Below the pieces are notes generated by a model. That model ran no database searches. It worked only from the letters and a program-made list of their open reading frames with translations, and was not told the origin of the DNA. Positions 7,398 to 13,643 of a stretch of 23,817 bases of DNA are shown one piece after another (position 1 is the first letter of the stretch; each line of letters starts with the position of its first letter). The position numbers and the translations under genes are program-made. Source of the DNA: a virus; the IMG/VR virus record IMGVR_UViG_3300048592_001397, positions 1 through 23,817 of that record; one strand, 5' to 3'.

Positions 7398-7572
7398 AGC
7401 ATGTGTTGCCCGTCCATGCCTTTGATTGACAGGCTTAAGAACTCTAAGGATGACGAAACAAGAATTACATCAAGGCGCCCGATCTTCCAATAATCGGGCC
7501 AGAATTTTTAGAAGATAGACCGGAAAATAGAGAACAATTGAGAGGAGATGAGGGCACTGATTTACGAACCAC
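7398..7572 (+). pseudogene. Decayed 3' end of a second portal gene
   Basis: Reading from the ATG at 7417 gives MPLIDRLKNSKDDETR, then RRPIFQ, a stop, SGQNF, a stop, KIDRKIENN, a stop and EEMRALIYEP. This aligns with the live portal segment MPSIDRLKDAKADEIR, then RRSIIEEAGKDFEKMEREIQ. Across the ungapped 48 bases 6330-6377 versus 7417-7464 I count 34 identities. The relic has three in-frame stops (TAA at 7492, TAG at 7510, TGA at 7540) and a small deletion. Some similarity may extend upstream to about 7398. It ends like a canonical portal C-terminus (EEMRAL), which the live portal has lost. This is a remnant left when accessory genes entered between portal and protease by recombination with a related phage. 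Confidence 0.8.
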
Positions 7573-7613
7573 TATCTAGACACTTCCGCTGGTTCTTAAA
7601 AAGGAGAGTCCCG

Positions 7614-7844
7614 TTAGCTCCTGTATGTAGAGGCGGAAACTTCGACTTGGAGTATTGTCTCCGCAACCGAAGCATCATTCGGATGGCTAGCGTTTGACAA
7701 TGCAAGCTGATGGGGCTTGATAGACTTTTCCAGCTCAGCGTTTAGCTTATGGTAAACTATAAACTCATCTTTGTTGAGCATATCAATTCGCCTAATCCAA
7801 GAGCCATGAGCCATGCGATCAGTTTTGTCATTTTCATTCTTCAT
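7614..7844 (-). CDS. Small hypothetical protein
   Basis: This 76-residue ORF (83 residues if started at the in-frame ATG at 7865) lies alone in the accessory region on the minus strand. The predicted protein is hydrophilic, with a helical middle (MLNKDEFIVYHKLNAELEKS) and no recognised domain. AAGGA immediately precedes the ATG at 7844 and TGAGGA immediately precedes the ATG at 7865; both spacings are tighter than ideal. It may be a real small accessory gene or a chance ORF. I do not recognise its function. Confidence 0.3.
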   Translation of the reverse strand: MKNENDKTDRMAHGSWIRRIDMLNKDEFIVYHKLNAELEKSIKPHQLALSNASHPNDASVAETILQVEVSASTYRS

Positions 7845-7912
7845 TCCTTTTCCGTTGAGAAACATTCCTCAGACGGACTGATCTAGCAATTGAAGATGAA
7901 AAAGTCAGTGTC

Positions 7913-7927
7913 ATGGCCGTTGGCCAT
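7913..7927. repeat. Palindrome upstream of a promoter
   Basis: ATGGCC, GTT and GGCCAT form a perfect six-base inverted repeat. It ends 16 bases before the -35 box of the promoter at 7944-7972, so it could be an operator site. It lies between the minus-strand small ORF and the plus-strand secreted-protein gene. Confidence 0.35.
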
Positions 7928-7943
7928 AGAAAGTACTATGAAG

Positions 7944-7972
7944 TGGACATACCTTGCTTGAATTCCCATAAT
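7944..7972 (+). promoter_or_regulatory. Sigma70-type promoter for the secreted protein
   Basis: TGGACA (7944-7949) and CATAAT (7967-7972) are separated by exactly 17 bases, each matching the consensus at five of six positions. Transcription would begin near 7979, about 37 bases before the ATG at 8016. This is the best promoter match I found in the window and suggests expression independent of the phage late operon. Confidence 0.6.
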
Positions 7973-8015
7973 TTCCTCAACCTTTATTAAAAAATTTTGT
8001 GAACGAGGTGCTTCA

Positions 8016-8549
8016 ATGAAAAGATCTGTGATGATGGGATTGCTTTCGATATCCGGAATCGCCTTTGCAAAACCTGGAAAATTAACACACATGCACGAAT
8101 CGTATCCAGACCCAGGCATAAAGTGTGTCCAGCTCCAAGGGCTTTGGGAGGGGGAATGCACAGAGAGTGGAGCGATGGTTGCAGCGCGGTTACAAGTTTT
8201 TCAAGATGGATGCACTGATCTTGCCTTTTACGACTTTGACTATCCAATTCCAGTTCACTATAAGTTTGGCAGGATTAACACAACAGGAAATTCGCCAGCC
8301 TTTAAGTCATTCCATAGCAGCACGTTCTATTCGGAATGGTCTGAAGATCAGAAGGCTTTTTCCTCCAAGGGCTATGGAAGTTCCCAGTACACATATTCAA
8401 GCAAGCCGGTCACTAATAGCGTAGAGTTTAACTTTACGGCAGCCCTCAATGGAGAGGAGCTGCTAACCGAATACGAAAGCCGACTACCAAATTCAACAGG
8501 TCCGGGATCTTCATACAGGTTGAATTGCACATATAGAAAATCCAGGTAA
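8016..8549 (+). CDS. Secreted hypothetical protein (lysogenic-conversion candidate)
   Basis: This 177-residue protein has a clear signal peptide, MKRSVMMGLLSISGIAFA, with likely cleavage after AFA at residue 18, so it should be exported to the periplasm or beyond. The mature part is rich in aromatic and polar residues and appears all-beta, with four cysteines that could form disulfides (C37, C48, C66 and one near the C-terminus in LNCTY). The pattern LQGLWEGECTESG resembles the first strand of small lipocalin-like or beta-barrel proteins, but I cannot assign a family. A GAGGTG ribosome site lies about seven bases before the ATG and a good promoter lies upstream. Exported proteins without a role in virion assembly, inserted in the late region with their own promoter, are typical morons. 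Function unknown. Confidence 0.7.
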   Translation: MKRSVMMGLLSISGIAFAKPGKLTHMHESYPDPGIKCVQLQGLWEGECTESGAMVAARLQVFQDGCTDLAFYDFDYPIPVHYKFGRINTTGNSPAFKSFHSSTFYSEWSEDQKAFSSKGYGSSQYTYSSKPVTNSVEFNFTAALNGEELLTEYESRLPNSTGPGSSYRLNCTYRKSR

Positions 8550-8650
8550 AGCGCAAGTCGCTGGAGTCTTCTGGCAATCATCACCAGGAACTACACGTTT
8601 TCTGGGGATTTTTTACAGTCTCTATCTGCGCAAAGATACCACGACTGCAA

Positions 8651-9010
8651 TCAAAGCCAGAAGAAAAGCGTAAGTCCAGCCATGATGTTTGGCCCGATAT
8701 TGTCGGTATTATCGAGAGTCTTGAGGCACTTTGCAGCAAGAAAAATCAATGCCAGCAGGCCAAAAATAATGATTCTCGATTGGAGTCCTCGTCGAAGCCC
8801 CGAATCGCGTTCGATGAATATCCCTCTAAAGACTGATATTCCGTGGATTAGAAACATCGACGCGAGCGGAATAAGAGAAAATATGAAGGCCCTGGGGCGG
8901 ACGAACGTGGGAATTAACTGAAGGGAATACGGGGTTGGTGATAGTGCAAAAAGAGCTGCAATAATCAGCATAATACTGAGATGACGCCGGAATGCGATCA
9001 GTCGAACCAT
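8651..9010 (-). CDS. Small integral membrane protein
   Basis: This 119-residue protein has about four hydrophobic segments: SIMLIIAALFAL, FIFSLIPLASMFLIHGI, RIIIFGLLALIFLAA and a C-terminal NIMAGLTLFFWL. The ATG at 9010 is chosen because GAGGT lies about seven bases upstream on the minus strand; the frame is open further, to 9118. A promoter-like pair lies at 9037-9066. No family is recognised. A holin is conceivable by size and topology, but the gene opposes the late operon and has its own promoter, so it more likely belongs to the accessory set between portal and protease. Confidence 0.55.
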   Translation of the reverse strand: MVRLIAFRRHLSIMLIIAALFALSPTPYSLQLIPTFVRPRAFIFSLIPLASMFLIHGISVFRGIFIERDSGLRRGLQSRIIIFGLLALIFLAAKCLKTLDNTDNIGPNIMAGLTLFFWL

Positions 9011-9036
9011 TTTGATACCTCGTTCTTCTTTTGGAA

Positions 9037-9066
9037 AGCATAGAAACACAAAGCGTCTGGGGTCAA
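9037..9066 (-). promoter_or_regulatory. Sigma70-type promoter for the small membrane protein
   Basis: On the minus strand TTGACC (9066-9061) and TATGCT (9042-9037) are separated by 18 bases, matching the consensus at 5 of 6 and 4 of 6 positions. The ATG follows at 9010. Confidence 0.45.
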
Positions 9067-9176
9067 TGAGATTCTTGAGGTTAGTGAACCCTGGATTCGT
9101 CCGCTTTCCGGTGGTCATTGCCGACTCCAGTGACTCCTGTACAGAGATCGACTATCTTCCGTTTCGTGGAGGGAAA

Positions 9177-10298
9177 ATGAGTCTGGCTTCGATAATTGAG
9201 TTGATACCGTGGGCGATGAATGAAGCCGGGCTTCGAGTTCTCATCACAGTTGCAGATCGCGGAATGGAACCACACGCTCTTGAAAAGAGCCTGGGCAAGC
9301 GTCCTGGCTATGCACACTCATCTACCGTTAGGGATGGAGTCGGAATTGTCCCAATCCAGGGGGCGATGTTCAAAAGAGCAAACCTCATCACCGAGGTGTG
9401 TGCCGTCACAAGCTATGAGATGGCATTCCGCGATCTTGCAACTCTCCTTGATGATGCCTCGGTCAAATCCATTGTCCTCAATATCGATTCTCCTGGAGGT
9501 GAGGCCAATGGCTGCTGTGATCTCGCCGAGTTTATCTTTTCCTCGCGTTCAAAAAAGCCGATCATCGCCTATATCAGTGGCCAGGGCTGTTCCGCTGCCT
9601 ACTGGATCGCGTCGGCATGCACTCGTATTGTCGCTTCTGAAACAGCCATGATTGGCAGCATCGGTGTCCAGTCGGTGATTCGATCGAAAAGCGATCCGTC
9701 TGAACTTCGCTTTGTAAGTTCCCAATCCCCCCTAAAAAATGCAGACCCTGCGACAGAAACTGGAGCCCGCGAAGTCCAGCGTATTGTGGATAGCCTCGGC
9801 GAGATATTCGTCGGCAAGGTGGCCAGTAATCGTGGCACCACAATCGAAACCGTACTGAAATCCTTTGGTCAAGGCGCAACCTTTCTCAGCGAAGATGCGC
9901 GAATGCGAGGGATGATTGATCATATAGCAACATTTGAAGGTCTAATGAGTGAATTGACAGAAGATGCGGGCTCGGAGCCCGCAAGTAAAATTGATGCGTC
10001 CGCACTGGAGCAGGTCAGAGTCCAGGAACGAAAGCGCATTGTAACCATTCAAAGCCTATGCCGTGGGCGGGTATCCCGGCAGTTCTGCGAGTCGTTGATC
10101 GACGAAGGACTTAGCGTGGAGGAGGCTGCTTTCAAGGTCCTGACGGAAGCCGATCGGGACGCCAAAGCAGGCGTTACGCGGTTGGTCGAAGCCGACCGAC
10201 TGCTGGATAAGGTGACATCCAAAAAGCAGGATGTACCGGCTGACGATGAGGCTGATGCCGACGTCGAACTGGCTATCAAACTTGGCCTCGTGGCGTGA
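9177..10298 (+). CDS. Head maturation protease, S49 (lambda gpC-like), with scaffold-like C-terminus
   Basis: This 373-residue protein belongs to the SppA/ClpP-fold peptidase S49 family used by lambda-type phages to process the prohead. The protease domain spans about residues 50-255, with VPIQGAMFKR, the IDSPGG turn at 103-108, the likely nucleophile S139 in GCSAAYWIAS, GSIGV at 160-164 and a candidate catalytic lysine near 187 (SPLKNADP). The remaining 110 residues are charged, helical and low in hydrophobicity (ALEQVRVQERKRIV, EEAAFKVLTEADRD). They probably act as an internal scaffold, as Nu3 does in the C gene of lambda. The ATG at 9177 follows a GGAGGG site; the frame is open further upstream, but that part overlaps the divergent gene. 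It should directly follow the portal gene but is separated from it by about 2.6 kb of cargo. Confidence 0.9.
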   Translation: MSLASIIELIPWAMNEAGLRVLITVADRGMEPHALEKSLGKRPGYAHSSTVRDGVGIVPIQGAMFKRANLITEVCAVTSYEMAFRDLATLLDDASVKSIVLNIDSPGGEANGCCDLAEFIFSSRSKKPIIAYISGQGCSAAYWIASACTRIVASETAMIGSIGVQSVIRSKSDPSELRFVSSQSPLKNADPATETGAREVQRIVDSLGEIFVGKVASNRGTTIETVLKSFGQGATFLSEDARMRGMIDHIATFEGLMSELTEDAGSEPASKIDASALEQVRVQERKRIVTIQSLCRGRVSRQFCESLIDEGLSVEEAAFKVLTEADRDAKAGVTRLVEADRLLDKVTSKKQDVPADDEADADVELAIKLGLVA

Positions 10299-10305
10299 GG
10301 TGAAT

Positions 10306-10689
10306 ATGGGATACGAACCAAAATTCGGGGATGTGGCCTCCTATCAGCCTCTTGATCTCATAGCGGGCGATTTCAACCTTCTTTCGGAAACCATAACGCT
10401 TGAAGCTGGACAGAACCTCAAGCGAGGAACGGTGCTTGGCAGGAAAACTGACTCGGGCAAGTACGTGATATCATCAAGGCTCAATGGTGCAAACGCCGAA
10501 ATCAAGGACGGCAGTGAAGATCCCAGCCGAATCCTGGCTGAGGATGTAGATGCCAGCAAAGAAGATCACCAGACGATTGCCTACCTCACGGGGTCTTTCT
10601 ATCCAAGGAGTCTGACTCTTGGCAAAGGGCATACGATAGCCAGCATTAAGGAAAAAATGGAACTGAGGTCGATCTTTTTTCAAGGCTGA
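10306..10689 (+). CDS. Head decoration protein, gpD-like
   Basis: This 127-residue protein follows the protease and precedes the major capsid gene, the lambda C-D-E order. gpD-type proteins bind as trimers on the expanded shell and stabilise it. The sequence shows the family pattern: an N-terminal arm, DLIAGDFNLLSETITLEAGQ, KRGTVLGRKTDSGKYV, then ILAEDVDAS and a C-terminal strand with a Phe-rich end (LRSIFFQG). The ATG at 10306 has a GAGGTGA site just upstream (about 10297-10303); the frame is open further upstream but lies inside the protease gene. The length is slightly above lambda gpD (110 residues). Confidence 0.87.
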   Translation: MGYEPKFGDVASYQPLDLIAGDFNLLSETITLEAGQNLKRGTVLGRKTDSGKYVISSRLNGANAEIKDGSEDPSRILAEDVDASKEDHQTIAYLTGSFYPRSLTLGKGHTIASIKEKMELRSIFFQG

Positions 10690-10714
10690 CCTCGCACCTT
10701 CTTTGTTTTGAATG

Positions 10715-10735
10715 GTAGCCCTGCGAACAGGCTGC
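10715..10735 (+). other. RNA hairpin between decoration and major capsid genes
   Basis: GTAGCCCTG at 10715-10723 pairs with CAGGCTGC at 10728-10735 around a CGAA tetraloop, with one bulged C and one G-U pair. A T-rich stretch begins only about 12 bases later, so it is a poor terminator. It may protect the capsid message from decay or act as a partial attenuator between the two genes. Confidence 0.3.
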
Positions 10736-10766
10736 TCCGTACTGGATTTTATTTTTAAGGTTTACT

Positions 10767-11795
10767 TTGACTCTTCCGATCTACTCCACCTACCACCTGC
10801 ATCGCGTGGTAAACCGGCTGAAACTCCAGCCTCGTTTCTTTCTTAATAGGTACTTTCCTACTGAAGTCACCCACGAATCCGAGGAAGTTTACTTCGACGT
10901 CGTGGAATCCTCCGAAGGCATCTCACCGTTCGTACATCCTCTGCATCAGGGCAAGCTCCTTACACATGAAGGATACGAGACAAAGTCCTATAAACCTGCT
11001 TACGTGAAGGAAAAAGTCGTTCATGATGCAGAGCGCCCGCTCAAGCGTCTTGCAGGCGAGCCATTCGGTGGCTCCCTTAGCGCCGAGCAGCGCATGCGCC
11101 TTCACGTTGTTTTGGATACTGAGAGGTTGCGGGAACGGCTCCAGAATCGCCTCGAAGTCATGGCAACTGAAGTTTGCAAAACAGGCAAGGCCACCATTAT
11201 CGGCGAAGGCCTCAGTGCTCAACTGGATTTTGGCCGTGATCCAGAGCTCACAATCACCGACCTGCCCGATGATCAGAAATGGACAAACCTTGATCTCAAT
11301 ATGACCGAGTTCCTTGAAGACAAGAGTCGCAGGGTTGCAACCAAATCCAATCGCAATGCGCGGGCGAATGACCTCATTCTCGGTTCCCGGGCCTGGACTC
11401 TCTTTCGCAACAACAAAGAGGTAAGAGCGGCAGCAACCTTGCTTCGCAACGTGGACTCTTCAGTCGTCCTGACGCCGAAGGAGCAATCAGAGGATATACA
11501 ATACAAGGGCTCCTTTGGTGACTACAACGTATTTGTACACTATGGAACTTACCTCGACGATGGCCGCGAGAAGCAGTTCTTTGATCCTCGTGAAGCCCTC
11601 CTGATCGGACGATCCATCGACGGCGTTCGCCACTTCGGAGCCATCAAAGACCGCAAGGCTCAACTCAAGGCCATGCCTTTCTTCCTGAAAAGCTGGGAAA
11701 GTGAAGACCCAAGTCATCGGTACATCATGATTCAATCCGCGCCACTCCTGGTTTCTTATGATCCCAACGCGGCCTGCCTGATGCAGGTGGCCTGA
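10767..11795 (+). CDS. Major capsid protein, lambda GpE family
   Basis: This 342-residue protein is the main shell subunit (HK97 fold). GpE-family features are visible: the N-terminal PRFFLNRYFP arm region, VESSEGISPFVHPLHQGKLL, SYKPAYVKEKVV, the helix SLSAEQRMRLHVVLDTERL, and the C-terminal YIMIQSAPLLVSYDPNAACL. Its length equals that of lambda gpE (341). The start is TTG at 10767, with TAAGGT five bases upstream; no better in-frame ATG exists near the conserved N-terminus. The 77-base gap before it contains a hairpin. Its stop overlaps the next start as TGATG. Confidence 0.93.
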   Translation: MTLPIYSTYHLHRVVNRLKLQPRFFLNRYFPTEVTHESEEVYFDVVESSEGISPFVHPLHQGKLLTHEGYETKSYKPAYVKEKVVHDAERPLKRLAGEPFGGSLSAEQRMRLHVVLDTERLRERLQNRLEVMATEVCKTGKATIIGEGLSAQLDFGRDPELTITDLPDDQKWTNLDLNMTEFLEDKSRRVATKSNRNARANDLILGSRAWTLFRNNKEVRAAATLLRNVDSSVVLTPKEQSEDIQYKGSFGDYNVFVHYGTYLDDGREKQFFDPREALLIGRSIDGVRHFGAIKDRKAQLKAMPFFLKSWESEDPSHRYIMIQSAPLLVSYDPNAACLMQVA

Positions 11796-12094
11796 TGAGA
11801 AGCCTGGAAGCAGAGAACTTCCTTGTTGAAGACAAAAGCCCGATCGACGGGCACTTCTTCGAGTATTCGGACAAGTCAAGCCAGCTGAAGCCCACCGTAA
11901 ATAGTCTGAAGGCCATCCTGCATGTGAGTACAGAAGTCGGTGGAGATTTGCAAAAGGGACTGAAAATCAGACGACTTGAAACCGGAGTCGTCTACGTCAT
12001 CAAAGAGGCATTTGTCAGTGGAGTCGGCGTGGTGGAGCTGGATCTTGAACGCGCGAAGAGTGGAAACGATAGCCTTGCCATCGGAAAGTTTTGA
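11795..12094 (+). CDS. Probable head-tail connector protein
   Basis: This 99-residue protein lies directly after the major capsid gene, where lambda-type heads encode connector or completion proteins such as gpFI/gpFII. The C-terminal half (LKIRRLETGVVYVIKEAFVSGVGVVELDLERAKS region, about residues 54-90) is a run of beta strands resembling gpFII-like joining proteins, which bridge the gpW ring and the tail. The N-terminal half is polar. The ATG overlaps the capsid stop. The family assignment rests mainly on position and size, not on a diagnostic motif. Confidence 0.55.
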   Translation: MRSLEAENFLVEDKSPIDGHFFEYSDKSSQLKPTVNSLKAILHVSTEVGGDLQKGLKIRRLETGVVYVIKEAFVSGVGVVELDLERAKSGNDSLAIGKF

Positions 12095-12528
12095 TGCACA
12101 ACCGTAAAGAGATCCGCAATGAAGTCCGTAGACTTCTGCAGTCAAAGCTCAATATCCAAAGATTCAGTGCCCGGACGTCGCCTCTTGATTCTGCCGATTT
12201 TCCTGCAGCCTTGATCTATTTTCCAAGCGAGCAGGTGCTTGATGATAAGGATGTTTACACAGAGCGCGAGCTGGAGCTGCGGGTTGAGGTTGGGATCATT
12301 CCAAGCCTCGACCCCGAAGATGAAATTTACAGTCTATCCGACGAGCTGGAAGCGCTACTCCTGGGGCCATCTCTGTCCAAGGTTCTAAGAAAGATTGATC
12401 TGGTGTCAGTTCATTTTATGGTCGAAGGCGATGGCGTTGATGTCGTGGCTGCAGCTCAGCATGTTTATCACATCAATTACCTCGTCCCACGCTCTGGCGC
12501 GATGATCCAGTTAAACGCAGTGGCGTGA
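12094..12528 (+). CDS. Probable tail-completion/terminator-like protein
   Basis: This 144-residue protein begins with a basic helix (HNRKEIRNEVRRLLQSKL), followed by ALIYFPSEQVL, a strand pair (ELELRVEVGII) and another helix (SLSDELEALLLG). This alpha/beta plan and the position between connector and baseplate genes match small tail terminator or completion proteins (lambda gpU, P2 gpS-like), which cap the tail tube and join it to the head. The ATG at 12094 overlaps the upstream TGA. A TTG at 12091 is immediately adjacent and could also be used. The assignment is by context and secondary-structure pattern. Confidence 0.55.
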   Translation: MHNRKEIRNEVRRLLQSKLNIQRFSARTSPLDSADFPAALIYFPSEQVLDDKDVYTERELELRVEVGIIPSLDPEDEIYSLSDELEALLLGPSLSKVLRKIDLVSVHFMVEGDGVDVVAAAQHVYHINYLVPRSGAMIQLNAVA

Positions 12529-13136
12529 GCGACACAATGGATATCGAAGAACTTCTGGCAGAAGTGAGTGAACTTTCCCGGCGCCTCTCAAATATGCTGC
12601 GCTATGGCCGCATCTCAGCGGTTGATTTGGCAAAGGGCCTCGTACGTGTTGAGTCTGGTGATATCAGGACCGACTGGCTTCCATTCTTCGCTAGAGCGGC
12701 AGGAAAGTCCCGCAGCTGGGAACCGCCAGTCGTCGGGGAACAGTGCATGGTGCTTTCCCCTGGTGGGGATCTGACACTCGGATGTGCGCTTCGTGGGCTT
12801 TATTCTGACTCTTTCGATCAGCCTTCTGAACTGGCTGATTTATTTGTGACTGAGACTGGCGATGGATTCTCAATAAGCTATGACTCAGCGTCAAACATAC
12901 TTTCACTTACAAGGCAGGATGGTCTTAAGATCCAGGTGAAGGCAGCGGCCATTTCCTTTGAAACGGACAAGGCCGAGATAAAAAACAGCACCTGCAGCCT
13001 GATACCAACGCTGGCAGAGATGGCTGAAATCATTGCGACCAGCAAGACCCCTACGATGATGGGTGATCGGGAATCCATCGGCAACGCAACCCGGCTTCCT
13101 CCTTTGAAGGAGAAGCTGGAATCATTTGTTGGATAG
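12525..13136 (+). CDS. Baseplate assembly protein V (tail spike)
   Basis: This 203-residue protein matches P2 gpV, the trimeric spike that punctures the outer membrane. An N-terminal helix (MDIEELLAEVSELSRRLSNM) precedes the OB-fold, which begins at LRYGRISAVDLAKGLVRV and contains RTDWLPFFARAAGKSRSWEPP and VGEQCMVLSPGGDL. The C-terminal part (LTRQDGLKIQVKAAAISFET) is a repeated beta pattern as expected for the spike. The start is GTG at 12525, overlapping the upstream stop as GTGA; ATG at 12537 is an alternative. It opens the P2-like tail module. Confidence 0.88.
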   Translation: MSDTMDIEELLAEVSELSRRLSNMLRYGRISAVDLAKGLVRVESGDIRTDWLPFFARAAGKSRSWEPPVVGEQCMVLSPGGDLTLGCALRGLYSDSFDQPSELADLFVTETGDGFSISYDSASNILSLTRQDGLKIQVKAAAISFETDKAEIKNSTCSLIPTLAEMAEIIATSKTPTMMGDRESIGNATRLPPLKEKLESFVG

Positions 13137-13138
13137 AC

Positions 13139-13327
13139 ATGCCGCTGCAAGGATCCGAAAGCGCCCTCGCGTCTGAACTCAAGAACGCAATGAAAAACGT
13201 CAAGGACTACAACGAAGCCTGGGAAAAAATGGCCGCGATAATTCTTTCTCACATAACAAAGAACGCCCTGGTTATCGGCGCATGCCCTTCTGGTGGCGGT
13301 CCCCTTTCGGGAGGTAAGCTCCAATGA
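13139..13327 (+). CDS. Small baseplate-cluster protein of unknown function
   Basis: This 62-residue protein lies between the spike gene and the gp25-like gene. It has an N-terminal amphipathic helix (ESALASELKNAMKNVKDYNE), a second helix (WEKMAAIILSHI) and a glycine-rich end with CPSGGGPLSGG. Similar small helical proteins ending in a Gly/Pro-rich motif occur at this position in other Mu/P2/WO-like tails, but I know no assigned function. The ATG is three bases after the spike stop, and the end overlaps the next gene as ATGA, so it is almost certainly translated. Confidence 0.6.
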   Translation: MPLQGSESALASELKNAMKNVKDYNEAWEKMAAIILSHITKNALVIGACPSGGGPLSGGKLQ

Positions 13328-13641
13328 TGGGCATGGATCAAAGAACCGGAAAACTCCTCGTGGGATTACCCTATGTCCAGCAGTGCATTCGCCGCATCCT
13401 TCGCACGCAAAAGGGCTCGATCCCCATGATGCGGTGGTTTGGTCTTGATCTGATGCAATACGTCGACAAAAGCATAACCAGCGAATGGCTTCTGAATCTT
13501 ACTTCCGATATCAGAGACGGCATCCAGCGGGCCATTCCTTCCGTGCGCTTCGTCTCCATCGAGCCTTCGGTAGAGGAAGCAAGGGTCAAACTTAAGGTCC
13601 GCATTGCTTGGCGGGATAGCCTTGTCGAGGTGGAGGGCTAA
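13324..13641 (+). CDS. Baseplate wedge protein, gp25/P2 W-like
   Basis: This 105-residue protein fits the gp25/gpW lysozyme-like baseplate family (P2 gene W), which forms the inner wedge that triggers sheath polymerisation. The typical N-terminal GLPYVQQCIRRILRTQKGSIPM (residues 14-35) and the C-terminal beta stretch RVKLKVRIAWRDS are visible. A GGGAGG site at 13309-13314 lies nine bases before the ATG at 13324, which also overlaps the previous stop. The gene sits in the standard V-W-J-I order. Confidence 0.8.
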   Translation: MMGMDQRTGKLLVGLPYVQQCIRRILRTQKGSIPMMRWFGLDLMQYVDKSITSEWLLNLTSDIRDGIQRAIPSVRFVSIEPSVEEARVKLKVRIAWRDSLVEVEG

Positions 13642-13643
13642 GC

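Noticed and set aside
7883-8247. Minus-strand ORFs opposite the secreted-protein gene
   Set aside because: The plus-strand frame has a signal peptide, promoter and ribosome site, and the opposing frames are not convincing.
8651-9010. Holin of the phage lysis cassette
   Set aside because: Size and TM count would allow it, but the strand opposes the late genes, it has its own promoter-like site and no endolysin is adjacent.
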